Shown here piece by piece: positions 32,784 through 42,596 of a stretch of DNA of 64,000 bases. The first letter of the stretch is position 1, and every line of letters starts with the position of its first letter. The DNA is taken from contig CM042089.1 in assembly GCA_023512835.1 (NCBI GenBank), positions 48,934,004 to 48,998,003 on the forward strand. The letters run 5' to 3'. This DNA is from Taxillus chinensis. Lineage: Eukaryota > Streptophyta > Magnoliopsida > Santalales > Loranthaceae. The notes under the pieces were generated by a model. It was not told the origin of the DNA, ran no database searches, and saw only the letters and a program-made list of their open reading frames with translations. The translations under genes were made by a program, and so were the position numbers.

Positions 32784-34476
32784 GACCTACACATTAGAAC
32801 TTGAAGAACCGACTTTTGACCAATCAAGATTAGCTTCATCAAAAGTCACATGGATAGATTCTTCAACTTTAAAAAGTTTTCTATTGAAGACCCGATAAGC
32901 CTTGCTATGTAGTGAGTACCCGACAAAAAATCCCATCATCGATTTTGGTTCAAATTTATTCCGGGTCTCTTTGCCATTTATCAAGTATATAGCAAGTACA
33001 CCCAAAAGCTCGAAATGTGAAATTGAAGGTTTTCGTCCTCTCCACATCTCATAGGGTGTTTTCATGGTAGATTTATTTATTAGAGTTCTGTTCGAACATA
33101 GCGGCGGTGGACACAGCTTGACCCATAGAGCGAGAGGAAGCGTTGCCCCCGCTAACATGGATCTACAAGCTTCAACTAAAGTACGATTCTTGCGCTCGGC
33201 TACCCCATTTTGTTGTGGGGTTCTGGGAGCAGAGAAGTCATCGTTGTATGCCCTATTCAGAACAATATGATCTCATTTCTGAAAAATCAAATTCTGTACC
33301 ATGATCACTCCTGATGCATTTAATGCTCAGTCCTTGTGAGTTGCTTATCCAGTTGAAGAGATCTACTAGATGCTCAAAAGTTTGATCCTTTGATTTCAGG
33401 AACATCACTCATGTGTATCTGGTGAAATCATCGATAACCACAAGGGTATATCTCGCACCAGCTAGTGATGGAACAGATATAGGACCACAGAGGTCCATAT
33501 GAAGAAGTTGTAGAGGAGCAGTTATTGAGTTAACTGATTTGCTCTTAAAGCTGTGTTTAGTCTGTATGGTAAGTTGGCATTCTCGACAGAGAGTGTCTCT
33601 GGAGAACTTGAGTTTAGGTAGACCAGTGACAAGATCAAGTGATGCTAACTTAGACAAAGTCTTAAAGTTTAAATGAGCGCATCGCTTGTGCCATAACCAA
33701 CTATCTTCATCTGAAGCTTTAGTGAGGAAGCATACAGGGTCAGAAGAATTATTTCTTAAGACCACTGAGTATATGTCCCCATCTCTTGATCCGGATAACT
33801 TTACATCTCCGGATAAGTTTTCCTCATCGTACAGGTGTTGGACATAAAGGAAACAGTAAATCCTTTGTCACATAAATTACTGACACTTAGCAAATTATGC
33901 TTCAAACCTTCGACTAGTGCAACTCTAGTGATTGATACACGGCCGTTGGTTAAAGTGTCATACCCAACAGTCTTACCTTTGCTGTTGTCACCATATGAAA
34001 CGGATGGACCTCATTTTTCATTAACTTCTACAAGCAGAGTCTGATCACCCGTCATATGTCCGGAGTATCCACTATCAAGGATCCACTTGCTTTGATTGAT
34101 CTTTAACTTCAAGTGATCCAACAGTGCATTCCAGAGATGCTCCTGAAAGACAACAGTTTACACTTTTGGTGCCCAAACTTGTTTCGGGTGGTTAGAAAGA
34201 ACAGCAGCAATGTCAACGGTTCCGGATTTAACTTTGCTAGGACTTTTAGCTCTCCAATTTGACTTTAATTTGTTAGTTTCAGTTGCTTCTTTTATTTGGG
34301 TTATCTTGGGAGAGACACTCCTTTGAGGTTTAGCTTTTGTTTTGCTCGAAGAACCCTTTTTATTGAACTGATCTTTATTGGTACGAATTTGATTACAAAG
34401 CCAATTATCAGATAAACTCCAACATTCATAGTGATAATGACCTATTTCCCTACAGATGGAACAGACACTATAATGC
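32784..34476 (-). pseudogene. pol: S1 zinc knuckle, protease and integrase (broken)
   Basis: The minus strand begins with a CX2CX4HX4C knuckle (CSICREIGHYHYEC) near 34420-34460. The protease follows near 34050-34090 with D-S-G-Y-S-G-H-M-T-G (Tyr where S2 has Cys). The integrase zinc finger (WLWHKRCAHLNF and CRECQ) is near 33590-33700. The core has D in HMDLCGP (near 33500), then a TGA at about 33409 and further frameshifts through the rest of the core. The C-terminal part (TPYEMWRGRKPS, FVGYSLHSKAYRV) is readable at 32787-33158. S2 keeps the equivalent region open, so these lesions are specific to S1. Confidence 0.85.
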
Positions 34477-34506
34477 GGAGGAGTTGAGCAGGAGTCAAGT
34501 GTAAGG
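34477..34506. repeat. Templated filler at the S1/S3 junction
   Basis: A 28-bp stretch beginning AGGAGTTGAGCAGGAGTC (34479-34506) is an exact copy of 34591-34618, which is coding sequence of the S3 ULP1 domain. S2 departs from S1 at about 34476, so the copied segment sits exactly at the breakpoint. Confidence 0.75.
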
Positions 34507-34541
34507 GTTAAATTAGCGTACAAGATAGTTATGGGTTAAAT

Positions 34542-36571
34542 TCAGAGAACAAGACACTGTGTAAATAGAAAAATAGTAGCTTGCTCGCGCAGGAGTTGAG
34601 CAGGAGTCAAGTGTAAGGAGGCCGCTCGACTGCTCATACGATCAAATTCAGGCACGAGAGCTGGGAACCCGTTGGTGGTCAGGATGCGGATGTAATGGCA
34701 AACGTAGAAGCCGCAGGTATGAGCATCATCCTGAGCAGGAACGCCTTGCTTGACTCGCGTAATTTCCATCGGTTTGGAGAGATGATAACCACCACACCCA
34801 TGCGAATATCCCTGCATGACACGGGTGAGAGTACGATTGAATTCACATAATTGTTCACGCCGATGGATTAGTAAGGTGCTAGGTTTGGAGTCAAAGATGA
34901 CGATCCATTGGTTCTTGAAGTCAATGTCGAGAAGAAACCAGTGCGGGGATGTTGACAAGTAGGGGATAAGCACATGGTCTACCTCATCCCAGGGACGGAA
35001 GGAGTTCTCATATCTGCGACCCTGTATAATCTCGATCATTGTTGCATCATCAATCAGCTAAGCCTGCATGATCGGCAAATAGAGTTCCACCCTGGTATCT
35101 CTGCAAATGTGCAGAGGTAGCTTCTCTAGAAATGACTTCTGTGCGAAGATGAACTGAGTCATCTCAATATTATCCATTTCTTCACTGTCATGGAGTAGTC
35201 GACAAAGGTCAGGTCAGGTCCGGTGAAGAAGGCTTCATAGCCGCAAGTCCTCGCAATGGTATCCCCAGCAACATAGGTGTTGAATGCAGCTAGTTCAGCT
35301 AAGGTGCCTCTAGTTGTTACAATGCGAGGTGGGGCTAATGGTTGGTCGGTGGTGATAGCAGTTGGTTTGGTGGGTGAAGCAGGCATGGTGTACTCAGCCG
35401 TACTTGGATGTGAAGTTGAGGGGCCTGGCTGAGTGGAGGAGGATGGTCGGCAGGGAGCAGCCGTCTGCTTCTTCATGCGGGTTGCAATGGGAACATCATC
35501 ATCATCATCATCAAAATTTGAGATGACTGTGGTTCTGTGTGCGCGCTTTCTCCCCTGCATGTAAGTGGCAGTAGGTTGAGGTTGTGAGTTACTCGGAGAA
35601 GGTACGGCTGGCTGTGGAGTATCGACTGGTTTAGGTGCAGGTCGGTCGGATGGCTGTGGGAGTGTGTTTTTGACAGTAAGAGATATTTCACCACTTGCAA
35701 GACGATGACATTCTGACAAAATAGCTCCCAGAGTTGTACTGAGTCCTTTGTATTGTCTCTGGTAAGCTCCTTTGATGTCTTCACAGTGTTCCTCCAGATG
35801 TCTAAACCCATCTGTGGTCGCACTTGTGAGTGATGTCATTTCTTGCTGCACCTTATCGAGAGTACGGTCTGATGATTCAACTTGAGTTCGTACCTCTTCC
35901 ATGCTTGACTCCATGGTAGCCAGTCGTTCTTCAAAGGCCTGAGATACTGATGTTTTGAGGATGCCAGAGGAAATCAGTTTCTCAATGACCTTGCTTGCCA
36001 GAAGATCTACTTCTTCAGTCGTCAGAGAACGTGAGTGAGACGCAGCTAGTACTGCAATAGCCATTGGGATATTAGCTGTGAACTCCTCACTCACCTGAGT
36101 GGCCACCTGATGAACGACATGTGCAGATGGTGTTGCCATCTCAGTCCTTTCCATAGTCTCACGGACTTGTGGGACAGCTCCTGCATCGGAGTCACTGGCT
36201 GCAGCACCAGGAGTTTCTTCTTCTGCTGCTTCTTCTTCTACTACAATGCCTACCACCTCAGCATCATGTGGAGTAGATGTGATAGGTGAGTCCACCATGA
36301 TAGGAGATGGGGTAACCACTGATACGGCTTCCACTGGGTCTCTTCTTACAAGACTCTGCTCGACTAACCAATTAATCAGATGGTCTCTATCTACCATCTG
36401 TTTACCAAAGGTGATCCATGCCTTTCGTAAATCAGCGAGGGTCATATGAGCCTTGGCATATTCCATATAAAAATCTTCTAGCTCAGACTCCCCAAGGGTG
36501 CTCAACAGTACAGGTGTAGTACCCCTATCCTCTGGGGTTTCCTGTGCTGGTTTTTGCCCTCCAACTGCAGG
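34542..36571 (-). pseudogene. S3 post-pol ORF, C-terminal part with ULP1/C48 peptidase (split by Ogre)
   Basis: Continues the ORF that begins at 58392. The two parts meet across the Ogre element at the TSD GCAGG. Segment 36571-35159 encodes a long acidic and helical middle: SELEDFYMEYAKAH at about 36470, coiled-coil-like TDGFRHLEEHCEDI near 35780, a basic RKRAH patch near 35540 and an Asp run. A frameshift near 35160 and a TAG near 35060 precede the peptidase (35039-34542, 165 codons): His33 (SPHWFLL), Asp50 (IFDS), Gln103 and Cys109 (QDDAHTCG). All key C48 positions are present. A stop or deletion ends S3 close to the S1 junction, and its 3' LTR is missing. Sequence differs from S1/S2, so S3 is an older or separate subfamily. 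Confidence 0.8.
36567..36571. other. Ogre target-site duplication, left copy (GCAGG)
   Basis: GCAGG immediately before the 5' LTR TG at 36572. The matching GCAGG is at 57414-57418, immediately after the 3' LTR. Confidence 0.92.
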
Positions 36572-37360
36572 TGTTGGACCCCATTTTGTCCGGGTTGGAC
36601 ATACTGACCCCATTTGATATACCTTTCTGCCTATGCCATATACCTTGTTGAGCAGGTCCACAATGATCCCATACTTCCAAGGAGTGGTTTCTGCTACAAG
36701 TCCTTGAAGCGCCCCAAGACCAACACCAAGTGATAGAGGATGAAAATTGGAGACTAACGCACTTGGCCGAGCTCAAATCGGACGTAAAATGAAGAAATTA
36801 TGGCCAAAACAATTTTCAAAAAAAAAAAACTTCGGGGTTGACCGTTGACCCTTGACCGTTGACCTGCCGACACCTGGACCCATTGACCTTTGAAGCCCCG
36901 AAGCCTCGAAGCCTCGATGCCTCGAAGAATCGAAGCCTCGAAGCCTCGAAGCCTCGAAGCCCCGCTGCCGACACTCCGACCTTCGACCCTTCGACCCTTG
37001 ACCCTGCGACGCCTTGATCTGCGAACCTTCGAACCTTGACCCCGACGCCTGTAAGCCTTCGACCCTTCGACTCTGGACACTCGAAGCCTATAAACCTGCC
37101 GACACTTCGACCTTCGAACCTTGACCCGGACGCCTGTAAGCCTTCGACCCTTCGACCCTGGACACTCGAAACCTATAAACCTGTCGACACTTTGACCTTC
37201 GAACCTTTCTCTGATGACGCAGACCACACACTTTAAACTACTCAAAGTAGAGGGTATCCAACTGTACCCCAAAAACAGTTGGTGGTGACTCTAAAACTTC
37301 TCACCATTGGTTTAGTTTGAGCTCACCCCAAAAGGGCTCGGACGAAAACCAGTAATGACA
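36572..37360 (+). repeat. Ogre 5' LTR (789 bp)
   Basis: TGTTGGACCCC to AGTAATGACA. It matches the 3' LTR at 56438-57413 but is 187 bp shorter, mainly because the CTCGAAGCC minisatellite (about 36896-36963) has fewer units and one CGACC-rich block is absent. Confidence 0.93.
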
Positions 37361-37362
37361 GC

Positions 37363-37380
37363 TGGCGACTCTGCTGGGGA
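37363..37380 (+). promoter_or_regulatory. Ogre primer-binding site
   Basis: TGGCGACTCTGCTGGGGA, two bases after the LTR. It is the Arg-tRNA-type primer site typical of Ogre/Tat elements. Confidence 0.88.
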
Positions 37381-38023
37381 TAATGAACACTTTAGAGAGT
37401 TAGGTCTAGAACTAGGATTAGGAGGTTATATTTAATTGTACTGTTGTATATATTTAACTGTCATGCTAAGTTGTTTTTTTAGATGTAATTGTGATTTACT
37501 TATTTTTTATACAGTTGTCGTTTAAACTGTGATTTATTTATATGCTTTAATTACCATGATAGTTGTGATTTACTGCTTTCCATACTTGTTGCATTCATGC
37601 ATAACCCTATACCCGGGTTTAGCACAATTTAGGTTAGCGAGGTTCAGTACGGTCCCCAGCGCGTTGATCATTATCCGCAATGGGGCCTTGGACTCCTCAC
37701 TCAAGCTTGAGGTTCTTTTAAGGCACGTCCTTTTAAGATCCCCCTCCGGTAAATCCCATGGTTTACGGAGCCCTCTATTGAGGAAGTTTGGGAACCAACG
37801 AATAAGATAGGTGTAGCAATAGAAGCCCATCAGGGGCATTGACCCACACTTTATTTGCTCATTCCATGCTAACCCTTGTTTTGCAGGGTAGTCCTTAAGT
37901 CATTCCCTGCACATATTAGCTGTTTTTTTACTATTGGTTTATTCTTTTTCCTGTCTAACTGCCTTGATATATTAACCTGTCATCCTAACCTGTCACCATG
38001 CAGAACACAACATTCATATAGGC
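37381..38023 (+). other. Ogre leader
   Basis: Non-coding leader before ORF1. A T-rich tract followed by ATGCAG near 37995-38003 resembles a splice acceptor, but no donor partner is clear. No gene seen. Confidence 0.5.
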
Positions 38024-39463
38024 ATGGCGACTTTCAGTCATCTCCTAAAAGGCCCTCAGGACAAGGAGGCTGTCGCAGTGGTGGCCCAAGCATCTGGAGA
38101 CATTCAACTTCGCCTTGGAGACTTTCCGCCGGGGGAAACCCTCAAGGCAGAACATGTTATCATAGAAGATCAGCTGGACTACACTAAGGAGGTGCAGACA
38201 ATATGGAGGCAGTGGTCAGATGAAAGGAAAAGCATATACATACGACAGTTTGGGGATTTGCTCCATGTGGCCGAGTTACTGGCCGATACAGATATGCTTG
38301 GGGCAGCCATATATTTCTGGGAGCCTCGACGGCGGTGCTTTGACTTCAACGGCATAGATCTGGTTCCCACAATAGAAGAACACAGAAGATTATTGGACAT
38401 CCCCGTGGAAAACAAAATGAAGATCTATCTACCTGAGCCCAGAAGGTCATGTCGAAGGGCCTTTGCTGAGATTATGGGAAAGCCAGTATGGGACTCACTG
38501 GCGGTCACAACCTACGGTGGGCGAGAATATCTTCCATGGGCAACAATCAAAGAAATAATACAGACTGCAACAGAAGCAGAGGCACACAAACTGCTTACAC
38601 TAGCTATATATGGGCTACTCATTTTCCTGAGGATACCGGCCCACATCGATGGGGCAATTGTAGATTTGGTCTAGCAGGTGCTCAAAGGATGTGACCCTAC
38701 TCCTGCTATCTTGGCTGAAACCATCCGATCTCTTACTTACCTGAGGAGTAAAGGCTCGGGACAGTTCATGGGTTGCCTACCTCTCCTGTGTACCTGGTTG
38801 CAAGGTCATTTCCCATGTAGTGTTCATCGTTTCCCTGCTATTTATCAAGTACCAGCCACAACACTACTAGATATTCTGCTCAGCAAGTGGAGCCTTCCAA
38901 AAGACTTTGAAAACTGGAAAAAGAAGTTGGAGAACCTCACAGAAGCTGACATTACCTGGACTGCTCCTTAGATGCCGGTGGTCTCCATGACATATAGCTG
39001 CGGGGACTACAATTGGGTTCCACTTTTAGGTCCCTGGGGAGGAACTGCATATGCACCACTGCAGGTGGGAAGACAAGTGTGGCTTCATCAAATTATTCCA
39101 GTGCTCTTTGGCATGGAAGAATGTGACTTCACTTACAGTAGAACCATGCTCATAGAAGAAGGCAAGAAGATGTATCAAGCATGGTCCACACCACACAAGA
39201 TTCAACCCAATAGTTCAAAACCTGGTGTCTACCCCGCATACATATCTTGCAGGGCATAACACAAGCCACAGCTAACTTCAGACATGAAGGCTATCCTCCA
39301 GGAGAATCAGACTTTAACGCAGTAGATCCATAGGCTAGAAGCATCTCTAGAGGGAGCTCTTCAAAGGCTGCAGCTGAGGGAAAAACAAGTCAAGACCATA
39401 ATGAAGAAGAGGGAGGAAGCAGGTGAATGACCACCCCAGAGAAAGAGGCGCCGTGCTCCTTAG
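38024..39463 (+). pseudogene. Ogre ORF1 (upstream of gag, unknown function)
   Basis: Starts at ATG 38024 (MATFSHLLKG). One frame is kept to the TAG at 39461, about 479 codons, with in-frame stops at about 38672, 38969, 39257, 39324 and 39428. Readable blocks are GAAIYFWEPRRRCFDFNG, DLVPTIEEHRRLLDIP, TLAIYGLLIFLRIPAHIDGA, KGSGQFMGCLPLLCTWL, and WVPLLGPWGGTAYAPLQVGR. The C-terminus is helical and basic. This matches the plant-specific ORF1 of Ogre elements, often annotated as a DUF in plant proteomes. Its biochemical role is not known. It resembles neither the post-pol ORFs nor gag. Confidence 0.8.
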
Positions 39464-39746
39464 GAGATGACTGGAAGAATGCCTTAGGATCATGTAGTGA
39501 TAACTTTCATTTTACATGGCATTTCAGCATTGTATGTTTGTATTGAGTGTTTGTATCGTGTGTTTTGTTTGCAATAGAGTTGTTTGTTTCTTTAACACTC
39601 TGCATAGACATTCATGCATACATGCATATCAAATGAAAAATCAAATCAAAATTCCCTTGTACCCAGGTGGGTAGCTGCCTCCCTCTAGGATTGCACACTT
39701 ATACAATCTCAGATCCCGGCACAATCAAATACCTCAACCGCAGCCA
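39464..39746 (+). other. ORF1-gag spacer of Ogre
   Basis: About 280 bp without a supported ORF, between ORF1 and the gag ATG. In Ogre elements this region can hold regulatory signals for gag expression. None is clear here. Confidence 0.5.
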
Positions 39747-41084
39747 ATGGCAGAAGAAACAGAAAACAGACTCATGGGGTTGGAACAGTCACAACAAACC
39801 CTACAGGGGCAAATGTCTGCAATAATTGAAATGCTCACAAAATTGACTGAAGAAAGAGGAAGAATTCCGACAGGGGAAACTACCAATCACCATCAAGAAC
39901 AGGGACAGGAGGCCGTTCAGTCACCCAACCTGGCTCCAAGCCAGGCACCCACATACCATCCTACTATGGCACAACCTCCAACCCCAAATCAAACTCATTT
40001 CACTATGCCTGTACCAGGAAATGTAATGGAAGCGGTGGGTTCCCCAGCCCCTCAAGAAAATGTTGAGTCTTCCGCTCTACGCCGACTCGAGGAAAGATTA
40101 AAAGCCGTAGAAGGCATGGACAGCTATGGCATGACCAGCCCACAAGACTTATGCTTAGTCCCTGGAGTGGTGCTACTGCCAAAATTCAAAATGCCAGAGT
40201 TTGAAAAGTTCAACGGGACCCGATGTCCGAGGACGCATTTGGCCATGTATTGTCAAAAGATGGCTGCTTATGCTGGTGAAGACAAGCTCCTCATGCATTG
40301 TTTCCAGGAGAGCCTAACTGGGGCATCCCTTCGCTGGTACTTTCAATTGAATGGAAAACGCATTAAGACATGGAAGGATTTGGCTACCTCTTTCCTGGCA
40401 CAATACAAACATGTCATCGAGCTGGTGCTGGATCGACAAATCCTGCAGTCCATGGAAAAGGGATCCGAGGAGAACTTCAAAGATTATGTACGAAGATGGA
40501 GAGAGGCCGCTGTGGAGGTCCAACCTCCTCTTATTGAAAGAGAACTCACCACTCTTTTTATCAACACACTAAAAGGTGTATACTACGAGAAGTTGATAGG
40601 TAACGTCTCCAATAGCTTTGCAGACTTGGTTGCATCCGGTGAACGTGTAAAGAGTGGAATTAAAGGAGGAAAGCTAAAGGGTGATGCAGCTGAGGCATCA
40701 AAACGGTTTCAACCACCTGCAAAGAAGAAGGAAAATGAGAGCAACCTGGTATACCAAGCACACCAGTCAATACAACCAACATTCTACCAAGCGCCAGGAT
40801 GTTACAGAGGGTCATCGGTAGCTGCTTATGCTGCACCTGCTCCATCTCCCCAATTCATGCCATACCTGCCACAAGGAGGGGTCCCATTTCCATACTCAAT
40901 GGCACCTAACTCATTTCAACCGAGAGCGCCATACCCAGAGCAACCAAGGCCAGCAACTCAGGAAGGACCAGGAGCCTCATTCCAATGCCAGGGGCAACCA
41001 AGGGCCCCGACCCAGCAAGCAGGAGCGAATCAGGCTTCTCGTCGACCACGACAAGAGTTTGATCCTATTCCAATAACTTATTGA
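39747..41084 (+). CDS. gag: Ogre gag, truncated by the S2 insertion
   Basis: A 445-codon open frame beginning MAEETENRLMGLEQ. The first 40 residues form a coiled-coil-like stretch, followed by a Pro/Gln-rich linker. The retrotransposon gag core is at about residues 150-300 (KMPEFEKFNGTRCPRTHL, LTGASLRWYFQL, DLATSFLAQYKH). A Pro/Gln-rich tail ends in FDPIPITY. The stop codon TGA (41082-41084) is made from the first bases of the S2 LTR, so the natural Gag continued further. The frame is otherwise clean, unlike ORF1. Confidence 0.9.
   Translation: MAEETENRLMGLEQSQQTLQGQMSAIIEMLTKLTEERGRIPTGETTNHHQEQGQEAVQSPNLAPSQAPTYHPTMAQPPTPNQTHFTMPVPGNVMEAVGSPAPQENVESSALRRLEERLKAVEGMDSYGMTSPQDLCLVPGVVLLPKFKMPEFEKFNGTRCPRTHLAMYCQKMAAYAGEDKLLMHCFQESLTGASLRWYFQLNGKRIKTWKDLATSFLAQYKHVIELVLDRQILQSMEKGSEENFKDYVRRWREAAVEVQPPLIERELTTLFINTLKGVYYEKLIGNVSNSFADLVASGERVKSGIKGGKLKGDAAEASKRFQPPAKKKENESNLVYQAHQSIQPTFYQAPGCYRGSSVAAYAAPAPSPQFMPYLPQGGVPFPYSMAPNSFQPRAPYPEQPRPATQEGPGASFQCQGQPRAPTQQAGANQASRRPRQEFDPIPITY
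41077..41081. other. S2 target-site candidate (CTTAT)
   Basis: Five bases directly before the S2 LTR. The partner copy cannot be checked because the S2 5' end is deleted. Confidence 0.4.
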
Positions 41085-42453
41085 TGGTCCCTTGGAGCCT
41101 AGAGGAGGGTGAATAGGCTCTTATCGAAACTCTTTTCTCTCTCTTAAGACACAAACACTTATCTAGTTAAGTGATAGAATCACTGTGGAAGATAACCAGA
41201 TAGTGGAAGTATTTTGTTTTATTATTTCAAGATAAATACAACAAAATAGAAGCAAGGCTCTCTTACACTGTTTATAAATGAACTCACACACTAGCCAAAT
41301 TCTATCTCCAAAAATAAAGCCGCTTGTGCATACACAGGGTTAATCTTTGCTTACAAATGCACATACGCGCTCGCTCATTTTACACAAATGTACAAGTATG
41401 AATATTTATACAAAACATTCCTAAGAGACAACCTTGGAACTTGTAGTTCCGGAATGCGTTCACCACTAACTATCCCTCGGTAATCTCTCTGCCTTGACTG
41501 CTGCGGTTTGTGGAGCTCAAGATCTTGGGTTTGAAGAGTATAAGTGCGTTTGTGAGTTCCCAAATACAATTAAGGTTGTGTCCACATATCTGGGTGATCC
41601 ACGTGTAAGATTCTTCAGGTTCTCAACGAGTTTGTCTTACATCGGGACACCACGAGCTGATAACTTTAAATGCGGTTGAGTTGAAGTAGTATCTTCTTGG
41701 TCCGTAGCTAATGAAGCTCGGAACCTTACTCCGTGTCAGTGATTGCTTATTCCGTAGCTAATGAAGCTCGGAACCTTACTGGAATCCTTAGTCCGTGCCA
41801 GTGCTTCCTTACTCCGCATGTAAGTTCCTTACTCCGTATGTAAATTCCTTACTCCATATGTAAGTTCCTTACTCCGGGCGAGTCTTAAAGGGTCGGATGA
41901 CTTATTCCATATCAGTGCTTCCTTACTCCGCATGTAAGTTCCTTACTCCGTATGTAAATTCCTTACTCCGTATGTAAGTTCCTTACTCCGGGCGAGTCTT
42001 AAAGGATCGAAGTCCTTACTCCATACTAGCGCTTCCTTACTCCGTATGAGTAAGTTGTCCGGATTCCTTACTCCGCATCTAATTTCCTTACTCCGTGCGA
42101 ATAAAGGCTCGGATCCTTATTTCGCATCAATACTTCCTTACTCCGCATTAGTTTGACTAGGTCCGTTTGAGGTACTTAAGAACATATTCCGCAATCCGTA
42201 GCTTTTAAGTTCTTAGTCCGCACGAATGTTCCTTATTCCGTATGTATTGATGACTTGGTTATTTACCAAGTGTTTGATGACACTCACTCTTGTCCGGATC
42301 AGGATTATGTATCCTATCCTTAGCTTTGCTCTCACGAGTGCATCTCCGGATTAATAACACATCTTCTGCAACAATCAAATAAACACAAAAGATCTCAGAT
42401 CAAATTACATAGGGCTTTATCAGCATTATCCAAATTCTGGGTTTGATCCAACA
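41082..42453 (-). repeat. S2 3' LTR (1372 bp)
   Basis: The minus strand starts TGTTGGATCAAACC and ends AGGGACCATCA. It is longer than the S1 LTR because of extra CTTACTCCG minisatellite units at about 41700-42240. The polypurine tract is at 42454-42466. Confidence 0.92.
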
Positions 42454-42596
42454 ATCTCCCCCAATTATGGATATGCCCAAACCCTTTGTAATTTGATCTG
42501 GTAAGCAGTGCAAAAAGATAACATACAGAATACGCATCACAACCAATTTCATTTAACAAGAACTAAGTACAATTCAGCCTTAATACAAGATTTTCA

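Larger units (their letters stand above)
25033..34476 (-). mobile_element. S1: SIRE-like Ty1/copia element with post-pol ULP1 ORF, 5' truncated
   Basis: On the minus strand: second zinc knuckle, protease, integrase, RT, RNase H, 1.7-kb spacer, post-pol ORF with C48 peptidase, polypurine tract and 3' LTR. The gag N-terminal part and 5' LTR are missing; homology with S2 ends at about 34476. Copia order (integrase before RT), large size, two zinc knuckles and an ORF downstream of pol point to the SIRE/Maximus lineage, where that ORF is usually described as env-like. Here it carries a peptidase domain instead. Confidence 0.88.

Noticed and set aside
36525..37325. Arg/Gly/Ser-rich ORFs across the Ogre LTRs (also 56258-57325)
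   Set aside because: They read through the CTCGAAG minisatellite in antisense and are not conserved as proteins.
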